This document shows, piece after piece, positions 8,271-15,691 of a stretch of 27,422 bases of DNA. This DNA comes from UBA1724 sp051884615. GTDB taxonomy: Bacteria; Verrucomicrobiota; Lentisphaeria; Oligosphaerales; Oligosphaeraceae. The position numbers and the translations under genes are program-made. The stretch covers positions 1 to 27,422 of the forward strand of contig JBJEVT010000042.1 of assembly GCA_051884615.1 (NCBI GenBank). The letters are read 5' to 3'. Position 1 is the stretch's first letter. Every line of letters starts with the position of its first letter. A model generated the notes under the pieces. The model was not told the origin of the DNA and did no database searches. It was given only the letters and a program-made list of their open reading frames with translations.

Positions 8271-8379
8271 ATTGAATTCGGGAAACCTGGGAAAAGCATG
8301 ACCACTCCACATGGCGAACGAAATTTAAGATATCCATCGTCCCACGTTTTTCCAGGGGGCATGAAGAGAATTTTTTTCA

Positions 8380-8385
8380 ATCATA
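8380..8385 (-). promoter_or_regulatory. Candidate -10 element of the cas operon
   Basis: TATGAT on the minus strand matches the sigma-70 -10 consensus at five of six positions. Transcription from here would give a 5' leader of roughly 180 nt before cas3. No good -35 is present at the right distance: the hexamer 17 bp upstream falls on the edge of the tandem repeats at 8406-8460. This is what an activator-dependent promoter would look like. Confidence 0.45.
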
Positions 8386-8405
8386 CTATTTGTTTCCAAC
8401 TATGC

Positions 8406-8460
8406 CGAAATGTTACCAAATGAAACGAAATGTTACCAAATAAAATGAAATATTCCAAGA
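8406..8460. repeat. Tandem 20-bp direct repeats upstream of the cas promoter
   Basis: CGAAATGTTACCAAAT occurs exactly at 8406-8421 and 8426-8441, and a third degenerate copy (TGAAATATTCCAAGA) follows at 8446-8460. The period is 20 bp, about two helical turns, so all copies face the same side of the DNA. They abut the -35 position of the candidate cas promoter. Repeats of this kind usually bind a transcription factor; no regulator gene for it is seen in the window. Confidence 0.7.
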
Positions 8461-8811
8461 TAGGACGCTAAAATTTCACTATTTCCGAAAACATTGATTC
8501 CTATGCCCTTGGGAATGATGTCAAGACAAAGAGAAACAACATCATACCCTTCCCTGGAGGGGGGCGTCGCCATTTCTTTTCTCCCGTCAAGCGATCCAGG
8601 AAGCATGGCAACGCAATCTAGCCAGGCGCATTGGGAAGGTTCGACGGGGTGGTGGCGTGGTTTTTCCTCCTGTCCCTGGTGGGCGTCGGGGGGAACCGGG
8701 GTGGATTTCGCCGGGGAACCGGGCATTATATTCCTCCGTTTCCCGGCTATTCCCCTTTCCCTATTCCTGTTTTCCCTTCCCCATTTCCCTGTTCCGTCTG
8801 GGTTTCGTCCC
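8461..8811. other. Gene-poor boundary between the cas locus and the GC-rich region
   Basis: No gene I can support lies between cas3 and the HNH gene (8193-8811). The left part holds the cas control elements listed separately. From about 8560 the composition shifts to GC-rich with C/T- and G-runs. The HNH reading frame stays open back to 8494, but the translation there is low-complexity and unlike the family, and no ribosome binding site supports an earlier start. A TATATT hexamer at 8727-8732, in an otherwise GC-rich stretch about 80 nt before the HNH start, may be the -10 of a promoter for the rightward genes; no -35 is recognised. Confidence 0.5.
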
Positions 8812-9231
8812 ATGTGTTCCGACCGCAAACGCGAGCGCCGGAAGGCCGACTTCCTTCCTCCCCCCCTGGATTTTTCCGAAATTTCCGGGGAGGAGATGGA
8901 TTTTTCGGAGGTGGTGGACGACTTTCGGGCGGACGGGGACTTTATCCGCCGGGAGAAGGAGAAAGCGCGGCAGCTGCGGTCCTCGCCCTGGTGGAAGAAC
9001 CGTCGCGGGAGCGGGATCTGCCATTATTGCGGCGGTCATTTCCCGCCCCGGGAGTTGACCATGGACCACATTGTCCCCATCGCCCGGGGAGGCAGGAGCA
9101 CCAAGGGCAATCTGGTGCCCTGCTGCAAGGAGTGCAATACCCGCAAGAACACCATGCTGCCGGTGGAATGGGAGGAATACCGGCGGCGTCTTTCCGGAGA
9201 ATCCCCCGCCGACCCCGCCCCCAATGCCTGA
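8812..9231 (+). CDS. Small HNH endonuclease-family protein
   Basis: The C-terminal half of this 139-aa protein is a zinc-bound HNH fold: Cys70-x2-Cys73 (CHYCG), Asp85-His86 (TMDHIVPIARGG), Asn100 (KGNLVPCC), Cys105-x2-Cys108 and Asn109. The N-terminal 60 residues are acidic then basic, with no recognised domain. Such stand-alone HNH proteins cut or nick DNA; the substrate here is unknown. I chose the ATG at 8812 because the frame upstream encodes low-complexity sequence; it has no clear Shine-Dalgarno. It overlaps the next gene by 8 nt. It lies beside the CRISPR locus but is on the other strand and shares the GC-rich composition, so I do not treat it as part of the system. Confidence 0.8.
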   Translation: MCSDRKRERRKADFLPPPLDFSEISGEEMDFSEVVDDFRADGDFIRREKEKARQLRSSPWWKNRRGSGICHYCGGHFPPRELTMDHIVPIARGGRSTKGNLVPCCKECNTRKNTMLPVEWEEYRRRLSGESPADPAPNA

Positions 9232-10081
9232 CTTCACCCCCGCCCTACTGGAACTTCTGACCCGCGCGTCCACCCTTCTTCCCCCGGACGTCACGGACGC
9301 CCTGGCGTGCGCCCGGCAAGGGGAGGCCGCCGGCTCCACGGCGGAGGCGGTCCTGGGCACCCTGCTGGACAACCGCCGTCTGGCGGAGGAGCGCCGTCTT
9401 CCCCTGTGTCAGGACACGGGCATGATCCATTTCTTCGTCCAGGCCCCCGACGACTTTCCCCGGCGTCGTTTCCGTGGGGAAGCGGAGGCCGCGGTGGTGG
9501 AGGCCACCCGGCTGGGGCTTCTGCGGCAGAACTGCGTGGAGACCCTCACGGGCCGGAACACGGGGAACAACCTGGGCCATGTGAGCCCGGTCTTCCACTG
9601 GGAGGAAAGCGACTCCGCCCGCCGGGAGGCCCGGGTCACCGTCCTGTTGAAGGGAGGCGGTTCGGAGAACATGGGCCGCCAGTATTCCCTGCCCGACGCC
9701 GCCCTGGGGGCGGGACGGGATCTGGCGGGGGTGGAGAAATGTCTGCTGGACGCCGTCTACCATGCCCAGGGGAAGGGGTGCGCCCCGGGCATCCTGGGCG
9801 TCTGCCTGGGGGGCGACCGGGAAGGCGGTGCGGAGGAGGCCAAACGCCAGCTTCTGCGCCCCTTCGGCGCGCGCAGCCCGGAGCCCCTTCTGGCGGAGCT
9901 GGAGGAGCGGGTGCTTCGGCGCGCCAACGCCCTGGGCGTGGGCCCCATGGGGCTGGGGGGGAGGACCACGCTGCTGGAGGTCTTCATCGGCCAGCGGACC
10001 CGGCATCCCGCCTGCTACTTCGTCACCATCTGCTACAACTGCTGGTGCCTGCGGCGTCAGAGCCTGGTCCTCCCCTACTGA
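9224..10081 (+). CDS. Fumarate/tartrate hydratase family protein, alpha-subunit type
   Basis: The 285-aa protein matches the alpha (N-terminal) part of class I iron-sulfur hydro-lyases, which add or remove water on fumarate, malate or tartrate. Signatures are CQDTG (Cys62), QNCVETLTGRNTGNNLG (102-118), GGGSENMG (144-151), GCAPGILGVC (Cys186, Cys194) and a C-terminal cysteine cluster ending CYNCWCLRR (Cys273 most likely). These can supply the three cysteines of a 4Fe-4S cluster. Class I enzymes normally need a beta part as well, either fused or as a neighbouring gene, and none follows here. The true substrate is therefore uncertain. The ATG at 9224 overlaps the HNH stop. Confidence 0.88.
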   Translation: MPDFTPALLELLTRASTLLPPDVTDALACARQGEAAGSTAEAVLGTLLDNRRLAEERRLPLCQDTGMIHFFVQAPDDFPRRRFRGEAEAAVVEATRLGLLRQNCVETLTGRNTGNNLGHVSPVFHWEESDSARREARVTVLLKGGGSENMGRQYSLPDAALGAGRDLAGVEKCLLDAVYHAQGKGCAPGILGVCLGGDREGGAEEAKRQLLRPFGARSPEPLLAELEERVLRRANALGVGPMGLGGRTTLLEVFIGQRTRHPACYFVTICYNCWCLRRQSLVLPY

Positions 10082-10117
10082 GACGCCGCCCGCCCCTCGT
10101 TTTCGCCGGAGCCATCC

Positions 10118-10462
10118 ATGCCCAAGATTCTGCAGACCGCCCTGTTGCTTTGCGCCTCCAACCTCATCATGTGCTTCGCCTGGTACGGGCACTTGCGGAC
10201 GCTGAAGGGCAGTCCCCTCTGGATCGCCCTTCTGGCCTCCTGGGGCATCGCCTTCTTCGAGTACTCCCTCGCCATTCCCGCCAACCGCATCAGCGCGGGC
10301 TCCTACAGCGTCGCCCAGCTGAAGATTCTCCAGGAGTGCATTTCCCTCACCGTCTTCGTGCCCTTCGCCCTGTTCTTCCTCCGGGAGAAGTGGAACTGGA
10401 ACTTCCTGTGGGCCGCCCTTTGCGTGCTGGGGGCGGTGTTCTTCATCTTCCGCCGCTCCTGA
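10118..10462 (+). CDS. DUF486 / DMT-superfamily small membrane protein
   Basis: The 114-aa protein has four evenly spaced hydrophobic segments (about residues 3-22, 33-51, 72-90 and 93-111) and the family features LASWGIAFFEYSLAIPANRI and QLKILQECISLTVF. DUF486 proteins are inner-membrane proteins related to small drug/metabolite transporters; their cargo is not known. The gene follows the hydratase by 36 nt and precedes hisC by 165 nt. The whole protein is present. Confidence 0.88.
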   Translation: MPKILQTALLLCASNLIMCFAWYGHLRTLKGSPLWIALLASWGIAFFEYSLAIPANRISAGSYSVAQLKILQECISLTVFVPFALFFLREKWNWNFLWAALCVLGAVFFIFRRS

Positions 10463-10509
10463 CCCGAGGGCGTCTCCTGCGTCCGGGGGACGGGGTGCGC
10501 CCTCCCGTT

Positions 10510-10515
10510 TATATT
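10510..10515 (+). promoter_or_regulatory. Candidate -10 element upstream of hisC
   Basis: TATATT stands in a short AT island (GTTTATATTACC) in an otherwise very GC-rich 165-nt gap, about 110 nt before hisC. No clear -35 was found. The same hexamer occurs before the HNH gene and in the CRISPR leader, which gives mild support. Confidence 0.35.
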
Positions 10516-10627
10516 ACCCCGGTTTCGCCTCCTCCTCCCTGGATTCCCCCCCGAGGGAGCGCGCGCCCATCCCCCTTTTCTCCTTCCCCGGGACAATGTT
10601 TTCCCGCGGGGGAAGACCTTTTTCACC

Positions 10628-11680
10628 ATGAGCAAGAACTACGCACGGGCCGACATTCAGGCCATCGCCGGGTATGCGCCCGGGGAGCAGCTGTCCGGCA
10701 CAGTCATCAAGCTGAACACCAACGAAAACCCCTATCCCCCCTCGCCCCAGGTGGGGGAGGCAGCCCGGTCTTTCGACTGTCAGCAGCTCCGGCTCTATCC
10801 GGAACCCACCGCCGCCCCCCTGCGCGCCTGCGCCAGCCGCATCTTCGGCATCCCCCAGGAATGCATCCTCTGCGGCAATGGCTCCGACGACCTGCTCACC
10901 ATCGCCCTGCGCACCTTCGTGGGCGCCGGGGAGGCCTTCGCCTTCCCCGAACCCAGCTACTCCCTCTACCCCGTGCTTGCGGACCTCCAGGGCGCCCGGC
11001 GCCGCCCCATCGCCCTCACCCGGGACTTCCAGCTGCCCGCCGACATCCTCGCCCAGGCGGGAGACGCCAGGCTCCTGATGCTGGCCCGTCCCAACGCCCC
11101 CACCGGAAACACCTTCCCCAAGGACACCATCCGGCGACTCTGCCAGGACTTTCCCGGCGTGGTCTGGATTGACGAGGCATACGCGGATTTCGCGGAGGAC
11201 AACTGCCTGGACCTCGTCCGGGAATTTCCCAACGTGGTGGTCTCCCGCACCTTCTCCAAGAGCTACTCCCTGGCGGGGCTCCGTCTGGGCATCGCCTTTG
11301 CGGACGCCGCCCTGGTGGCGGAGATGAACAAGCTGAAGGATTCCTACAACACGGACCGGTTCGCCCAGGCCATGGGCGCGGCCGCCCTGGAGGACCAGGA
11401 CTACCTTCGCCTGAACGTCTCCCGGGTGAAGGAGACCCGCCGCAAGACCGCCGACGCCCTGGAGAAGCTGGGCTGCACGGTCCATCCCTCCCAGGCCAAC
11501 TTCCTTCTGGTGCGTCCCGCCCGGAAGGCCGCCCGGCAGCTTTTCCTGGAATTGCGCCAGGAGGGGCTGCTGGTCCGCCACTTCTCCCTGCCCCGGGTGG
11601 AGGAGTATCTCCGGGTGACCATCGGCACCGAGGAGCAGATGGAGGTCTTCCTGCAGGCCATGGCGCGGCTGGACCGATGA
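10628..11680 (+). CDS. hisC: Histidinol-phosphate aminotransferase
   Basis: HisC is the PLP-dependent enzyme that transaminates imidazole-acetol phosphate with glutamate in histidine synthesis; some also act on aromatic precursors. The 350-aa protein shows the class I/II aminotransferase landmarks in order: NTNENPYPPSP, NGSDDLL, ARPNAPTGN, DEAYADF and SRTFSKSYSLAGLRLG, with the PLP lysine at residue 211. Length is normal. No other his gene is nearby, so the assignment rests on the protein itself. It overlaps the next gene by four bases (ATGA). Confidence 0.93.
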   Translation: MSKNYARADIQAIAGYAPGEQLSGTVIKLNTNENPYPPSPQVGEAARSFDCQQLRLYPEPTAAPLRACASRIFGIPQECILCGNGSDDLLTIALRTFVGAGEAFAFPEPSYSLYPVLADLQGARRRPIALTRDFQLPADILAQAGDARLLMLARPNAPTGNTFPKDTIRRLCQDFPGVVWIDEAYADFAEDNCLDLVREFPNVVVSRTFSKSYSLAGLRLGIAFADAALVAEMNKLKDSYNTDRFAQAMGAAALEDQDYLRLNVSRVKETRRKTADALEKLGCTVHPSQANFLLVRPARKAARQLFLELRQEGLLVRHFSLPRVEEYLRVTIGTEEQMEVFLQAMARLDR

Positions 11681-12363
11681 CCCCCGCCCCGTCCCGCCCT
11701 CCCCTGGTCGTGGAACACCTCCCCGGCACCGATCCCCGGGAGAACGCCGCCCGGGAGGAAAGCCTCTTCCGGCACCGTCCCTTCGACGGCCAGCCCAGGC
11801 TGCTCTTCTACACCAACCGGGAGTGCGTCCAGTGCGGGAGGAACCAGGAGCCCGCCCGGGAGTGCGACCTGGCCTGGTGCCGCCAGGAGGGCATCCCCGT
11901 CCTCCGGAGAATTTCCGGCGGCGGCACCGTCTGGCACGATCCCGGCAACCAGAACTACGCCTTCCTCCTTCCCCGGGAGATGTACTCTCCGGAGCGCATC
12001 CTCTCCCTGGTGGTGGAGGCCCTGCGGCGCATCGGGGTGACGGACGCCCGCTTCTGCCAGCGCTACAGCGTCTGGCACGGCCCCTGGAAAATCTCCGGCA
12101 GCGCCTTCGCCCTCTCCGGCCCCGCCGCCCTCCTCCACGGCTGCCTCCCCTTCACCGCCGACCTCGCCCGGCTGGAACGCGCCCTCCAGGCCCCGCCCCC
12201 GGAATCCCCGGCGCCGGCGAAAGGCATGGTCGCCTCCGTCCGTTCCCCCGTGGCCAACATCGCCCCCCTCTGCCCCGATCCCCTCCGCTGCCGGCAGGAG
12301 TTCTGCCGCCACCTGGCGCAGCTGGCGGGGGAGACCCTTGTCCCCGGCGCCCCGCGCCCCTAG
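11677..12363 (+). CDS. Lipoate-protein ligase A family protein
   Basis: The 228-aa protein has the biotin/lipoate transferase fold: RRISGGGTVWHDPGNQNYAF from residue 77, KISGSAFALS with the conserved lysine at 138, LLHGCLPF, and VRSPVANI. These enzymes activate lipoate or octanoate and attach it to a lysine of E2 or GcvH proteins. It has only the catalytic domain and lacks the C-terminal accessory domain of bacterial LplA, so it could be a ligase needing a partner, or an octanoyltransferase. A CVQCG motif near residues 49-53 replaces the usual hydrophobic stretch. It is coupled to hisC by an ATGA overlap, with no lipoate-dependent enzyme nearby. Confidence 0.87.
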   Translation: MTPAPSRPPLVVEHLPGTDPRENAAREESLFRHRPFDGQPRLLFYTNRECVQCGRNQEPARECDLAWCRQEGIPVLRRISGGGTVWHDPGNQNYAFLLPREMYSPERILSLVVEALRRIGVTDARFCQRYSVWHGPWKISGSAFALSGPAALLHGCLPFTADLARLERALQAPPPESPAPAKGMVASVRSPVANIAPLCPDPLRCRQEFCRHLAQLAGETLVPGAPRP

Positions 12364-12409
12364 CCCGGAAGTCCCCTTCCGCAACCGCCTTCCCTTTGTC
12401 TTCGTCGTC

Positions 12410-13591
12410 ATGTCCCTCCAGGACCTTTCCGAAAGAATAGAGCAATATGTGGTGGAGATCATCAACGGCCAGCGCCGGGATGGTTTCGCCGCCTATTTGC
12501 GCATGGTTCTCTTCGGCATGTCCCGCCTCTATCATTCCGCCGTGCAGCTGCGGCTCGCCCTCTACAACGCGGGCATCCTGCGGCAGCACGTCATCGGGTG
12601 CTTTGTGGTGAGCGTGGGCAACCTCACCACGGGCGGCACCGGCAAGACCCCCGTGGTGGAGCTGCTGGCCAAGACCCTCTCCGACCGGGGCAAGCGGGTC
12701 GCCATCCTCTCCCGGGGATACCGCAGCAAGCCCCGCCCCTGGTGGTATCGGATGAAATGCCTCTTCTCCGGCAATCCGGAGGTGGTGCCGCCCCGGGTGG
12801 TCTCCGACGGCACCCGGGTGCTCCTGGACTCCGGACAGGCCGGCGACGAACCCTTCATGCTGGCGAAAAATCTCCTGGGCACCCCCCGGCGCCCCGGCGC
12901 CATGGTGGTGGTGGACAAAAACCGGTTCAAGGGAGGCACCTACGCCATCTCCAAGGGGGCGGACACCCTGATCCTGGACGACGGCTTCCAGTATCTCCGG
13001 CTCAGACCCTGGACCAACATCCTCCTGGTGGATTCCACCAACCCCTTCCACAACCACGAAATGCTCCCCTGCGGAATGCTCCGGGAGCCCATTGAAAATC
13101 TCCGGCGGGCGGACTACATTTTCCTCACCAAGTCCGACGGGCGCGACTTCCACCATCTCCGCAAGTTCCTGAAGCGCCACAATCCCCTGGCGGAAATCAT
13201 CGAGTGCAACCACGTCCCCAAGCACCTCCAGGAGGTCACCGGGGATTCCCGGGAGGAGCTTCCCTTCCTCCGGGGCAAGAAAGTGGCCTCCTTGAGCGCC
13301 ATCGCCGTCCCGGAGAGCTTCAACCGGTATCTCCGTCAGCTTGGCGCCACCATCGTCCACCAGCAGCACTTCGCCGACCACCACCGGTATCATCCCGGGG
13401 AGCTGGCCGCCTTCGGGCGCATGGCCCGGAAAGCCGGCGCCGAGCTGATTGTCACCACGGAGAAGGACGCCGTGCGCCTTCCGGAGCTGCCCGCCGGCAT
13501 TCTGCCCACCTACTACCTCCGGGTGGAGATCACCATCCTGAAGGGGCAGGAGGCCTTCAACCGCTGCGTCGCCCAAATCTGCCTGGGTTGA
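12410..13591 (+). CDS. lpxK: Tetraacyldisaccharide 4'-kinase
   Basis: LpxK phosphorylates the lipid A disaccharide at the 4' position, a late step of the Raetz pathway at the inner membrane. The 393-aa protein has the family P-loop GNLTTGGTGKT (residues 70-80), SRGYRSK just after it, GDEPFMLA, and DDGFQ (190-194). It is somewhat longer than the roughly 320-340 residues of the enterobacterial enzyme, mainly at the N terminus. The ATG at 12410 is chosen because the residues after it start the LpxK-like helix; it lacks a clear Shine-Dalgarno. It follows the lipoate-ligase-like gene by 46 nt. It shows the host makes lipid A. Confidence 0.94.
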   Translation: MSLQDLSERIEQYVVEIINGQRRDGFAAYLRMVLFGMSRLYHSAVQLRLALYNAGILRQHVIGCFVVSVGNLTTGGTGKTPVVELLAKTLSDRGKRVAILSRGYRSKPRPWWYRMKCLFSGNPEVVPPRVVSDGTRVLLDSGQAGDEPFMLAKNLLGTPRRPGAMVVVDKNRFKGGTYAISKGADTLILDDGFQYLRLRPWTNILLVDSTNPFHNHEMLPCGMLREPIENLRRADYIFLTKSDGRDFHHLRKFLKRHNPLAEIIECNHVPKHLQEVTGDSREELPFLRGKKVASLSAIAVPESFNRYLRQLGATIVHQQHFADHHRYHPGELAAFGRMARKAGAELIVTTEKDAVRLPELPAGILPTYYLRVEITILKGQEAFNRCVAQICLG

Positions 13592-13611
13592 AAAAAAATC
13601 GGATTTTTTTT
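13591..13611 (+). terminator. AT-only hairpin immediately after lpxK
   Basis: Eight A residues, T, loop CGG, A, then eight T residues form a 9-bp A/T stem whose 3' arm is itself a T-run, starting on the last base of the lpxK stop codon. More T-runs follow to about 13661. An all-AT stem is weak, but the position and the T-tract fit an intrinsic terminator for the hisC-lpxK unit. Confidence 0.45.
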
Positions 13612-13660
13612 GCCCAAAACCCCTTTTTTTTCGTCTTCAGGGAGTGATTTTTTCGATTTT

Positions 13661-13679
13661 TTTCCTAAACTATAGGAAA
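13661..13679. repeat. 7-bp inverted repeat ahead of the 598-aa protein gene
   Basis: TTTCCTA (13661-13667) and TAGGAAA (13673-13679) are perfect inverted copies around AACTA, about 85 nt before the next start. It may be an operator, or the AACTATAGG core may serve as a -10 region. This is tentative. Confidence 0.4.
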
Positions 13680-13763
13680 TGCCCGAGAGACGGAGCCGCA
13701 TCCCGCCCTCCGTCCCTCCCCCTTTTTACGCCGCCCCACCCTCATCTCTCCGTCCCTTCCGTT

Positions 13764-15560
13764 ATGCGAAAACTTCTCCGCCTCGCCCTCCTCACGGCCG
13801 TCCTTGGGTGCCTCGCCACCCTCTGCGCCCAGGAGCTCACCGTCATTCCCCAGAGCGCCCTCTCCCCCGTCCGTCTGCAGCGGCTGAACCAGTTGCTGCG
13901 GGAGAAGGCGGTCCAGCTGGGAGACAAGGCGACGGCGGAGACGCTGGCGGACGCCGTCCAGGCGGACTTCGTCGCGGCGGACCCCCTGCTGGCCTCCGGC
14001 GGCAAGGAGCCCTACATTCCCGAGGACGCCACCATTCGCAAGGCCCAGGAGAAGCTGACGGGCGACGCCCTGGCCAAGTATCCCGAATACACCCACGACG
14101 CCCTGGTGCGGCAGTCCGAGAAGCTCTTCCCCCTGTATGCCAAGGGCGAGCGGGTCACCATCAACGTCCGCACCAACCCCAAGAAGACGGTGAGCGTGAA
14201 GGGCCCCTACGGCGGCACCAGCGGCGGCAAGGTCTTCATCGGCAGCAACTCCTACAACCTGGCGGACATGGCCGGCATCCCCGGCAACGACGGGCCGGAA
14301 GGGGAGATCGCCAAGTTCGATCCCGCCACCAACGCCCGCTACCGCCGCCAGTGGCAGGAGGACTACGCCCGGGAGAGCGCCGTGGGCCGCGCCCAGTTCC
14401 TGGAAGACGCGGAGCGGAGAAGGGAATACGGGCTCCGGCAGCATGAGGAGGATTTCCTGGAGAACGAGCGTCGCGGCTACACCTTCTTCCAGGAGCGCTG
14501 GTTCGCCCCCCGGGAGCTGGTGCAGGAATGCGCCACCCTGCTGGCGGAGCAGCTCTTCCAGGCCAGCAGCAAGGCCCGGAGACAGGACGAGTCCCGTCGG
14601 CGGGAGGAAGTGGAGTCCCAGGGCGTCATGACCTCCACCAGCGTCGCCGTGGCCCCCTCCAGCCACTTCCCCTCCGCCGAGAAGGTCATTCGCCAGAATG
14701 CGGAGGAGGAACTGCGCCGGGCGAAACTGCGCGCCCAGCGCGAGCAGGAAGCGGAGCTGATGGCCGAGCGCGCCAAGGAGGAGGCGCGCCAGAGCGAGCT
14801 GCGCCGTCAGCAGGAAGCGGAGCGTCGTCTGCGCCAGGCCCAGGAACGGGAGGCGGAGCAGGAGGAGAAGGGTATCTCCTTCACCGTCTACGCCATCGGC
14901 GGCGTGGTGATTGTCCTGGTTCTCCTGGGCATCGGCTGGTGGATGAACTACCGGCGGGGCGAAGAGGAGCTGGACGTCTCCAAGTTCTACGAAGGCAAGG
15001 GCAAGCTCCAGCAGGAGTTCTGGGACGCCGCCGCCGCGGATCCGGACCACTTCAAGTACGTCTCCTACCTCTTCCCCAACATGGAGAGCGCCAAGGAGGC
15101 CCTCCTCCGCCTCTCCTACATCAGCACCGACGAGCTGGGCAACATCATCAGCAAGCGGGACGACCTGCGCTACGGCTGCTACGAGCACCAGAACGGCGCC
15201 GTGGCGTTCATCGGCAGCACCACCCTGAACTACGCCCGCTGGAGAGAGGCCTCCATGACCTGGCCCGAACTCCCCTTCTCCAACTACTTCAAGGTCTCCT
15301 CCGAACCCCAGGTCAGCATGCTCGCCCCTGACATGGACAAGCTGAAGAGCATGGGTCTCCACGTGGAGAGCCTGGGCGCCGAGGACGTGCGGATGGACAC
15401 CGGCGAAATCAACCGCGTCTACCGCTTCAAGGCCGCCACCCGCAGCGAGGCCATCACCCTGCTGGAATCCTTCGACATTCGCGAAGAAGGTCTTGTGGTG
15501 CGTGTCCAGACCGCCGACGGCGAGTTTGGCAAGGACATCCATGGCATCTTCGCCGGCTAG
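13764..15560 (+). CDS. Uncharacterised exported protein with coiled coil and one membrane span
   Basis: I do not recognise this 598-aa protein. It opens with a signal peptide (MRKLLRLALLTAVLGC...CAQ); cleavage after ATLCA is likely, though VLGC could be a lipobox. A mature region follows, with a Gly-rich patch near residues 147-165. Next is a long Glu/Arg/Gln-rich segment (about 310-370) that should form a coiled coil, then a clear membrane span (about 373-394, FTVYAIGGVVIVLVLLGIGW) ending in a basic MNYRRG stop. About 200 further residues have mixed alpha/beta character. The topology suggests an outer part joined through the membrane to a cytosolic domain. It is flanked by terminator-like sequences on both sides, so it is probably transcribed alone. 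Confidence 0.85.
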   Translation: MRKLLRLALLTAVLGCLATLCAQELTVIPQSALSPVRLQRLNQLLREKAVQLGDKATAETLADAVQADFVAADPLLASGGKEPYIPEDATIRKAQEKLTGDALAKYPEYTHDALVRQSEKLFPLYAKGERVTINVRTNPKKTVSVKGPYGGTSGGKVFIGSNSYNLADMAGIPGNDGPEGEIAKFDPATNARYRRQWQEDYARESAVGRAQFLEDAERRREYGLRQHEEDFLENERRGYTFFQERWFAPRELVQECATLLAEQLFQASSKARRQDESRRREEVESQGVMTSTSVAVAPSSHFPSAEKVIRQNAEEELRRAKLRAQREQEAELMAERAKEEARQSELRRQQEAERRLRQAQEREAEQEEKGISFTVYAIGGVVIVLVLLGIGWWMNYRRGEEELDVSKFYEGKGKLQQEFWDAAAADPDHFKYVSYLFPNMESAKEALLRLSYISTDELGNIISKRDDLRYGCYEHQNGAVAFIGSTTLNYARWREASMTWPELPFSNYFKVSSEPQVSMLAPDMDKLKSMGLHVESLGAEDVRMDTGEINRVYRFKAATRSEAITLLESFDIREEGLVVRVQTADGEFGKDIHGIFAG

Positions 15561-15628
15561 CTAGGGTTCTCTCCCCCAGACCCGACTCCCCTGCCCGCGG
15601 GGCCCGCCTGATTGCCCAAGGCATTCAG

Positions 15629-15657
15629 GCCGTCCCGTCCGGCGGGGGTTCTTTTTT
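15629..15657 (+). terminator. Possible terminator after the 598-aa protein gene
   Basis: A short GC stem (GCCG at 15629-15632 with CGGC at 15640-15643; an alternative pairing is CCCG/CGGG) is followed by GGGGTT and then a run of seven T residues ending at 15657. The stem is short, so this is only suggestive. Confidence 0.35.
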
Positions 15658-15691
15658 TCCCCTTGTGACCTGGAGAGAAAAGGAACCCGCC

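Noticed and set aside
8494..8811. An N-terminal extension of the HNH protein by 106 residues
   Set aside because: The translated sequence is irregular and hydrophobic in patches, with no ribosome binding site, and it crosses the composition boundary. The ATG at 8812 gives a compact HNH protein.
8812..9231. The HNH protein as an extra CRISPR-associated nuclease
   Set aside because: It is on the opposite strand, beyond the composition boundary, and overlaps an unrelated metabolic gene. Adjacency alone does not support membership.
9307..11172. A 621-codon plus-strand frame across the hydratase and hisC
   Set aside because: It is out of frame with recognised genes and its translation is Pro/Arg/Gly-rich, typical of a high-GC shadow frame.
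13665..15542. A 625-codon minus-strand frame opposite the 598-aa exported protein
   Set aside because: The plus frame has a signal peptide, a membrane span and varied composition, while the minus frame is Gly/Leu/Val/Ala-rich and featureless.
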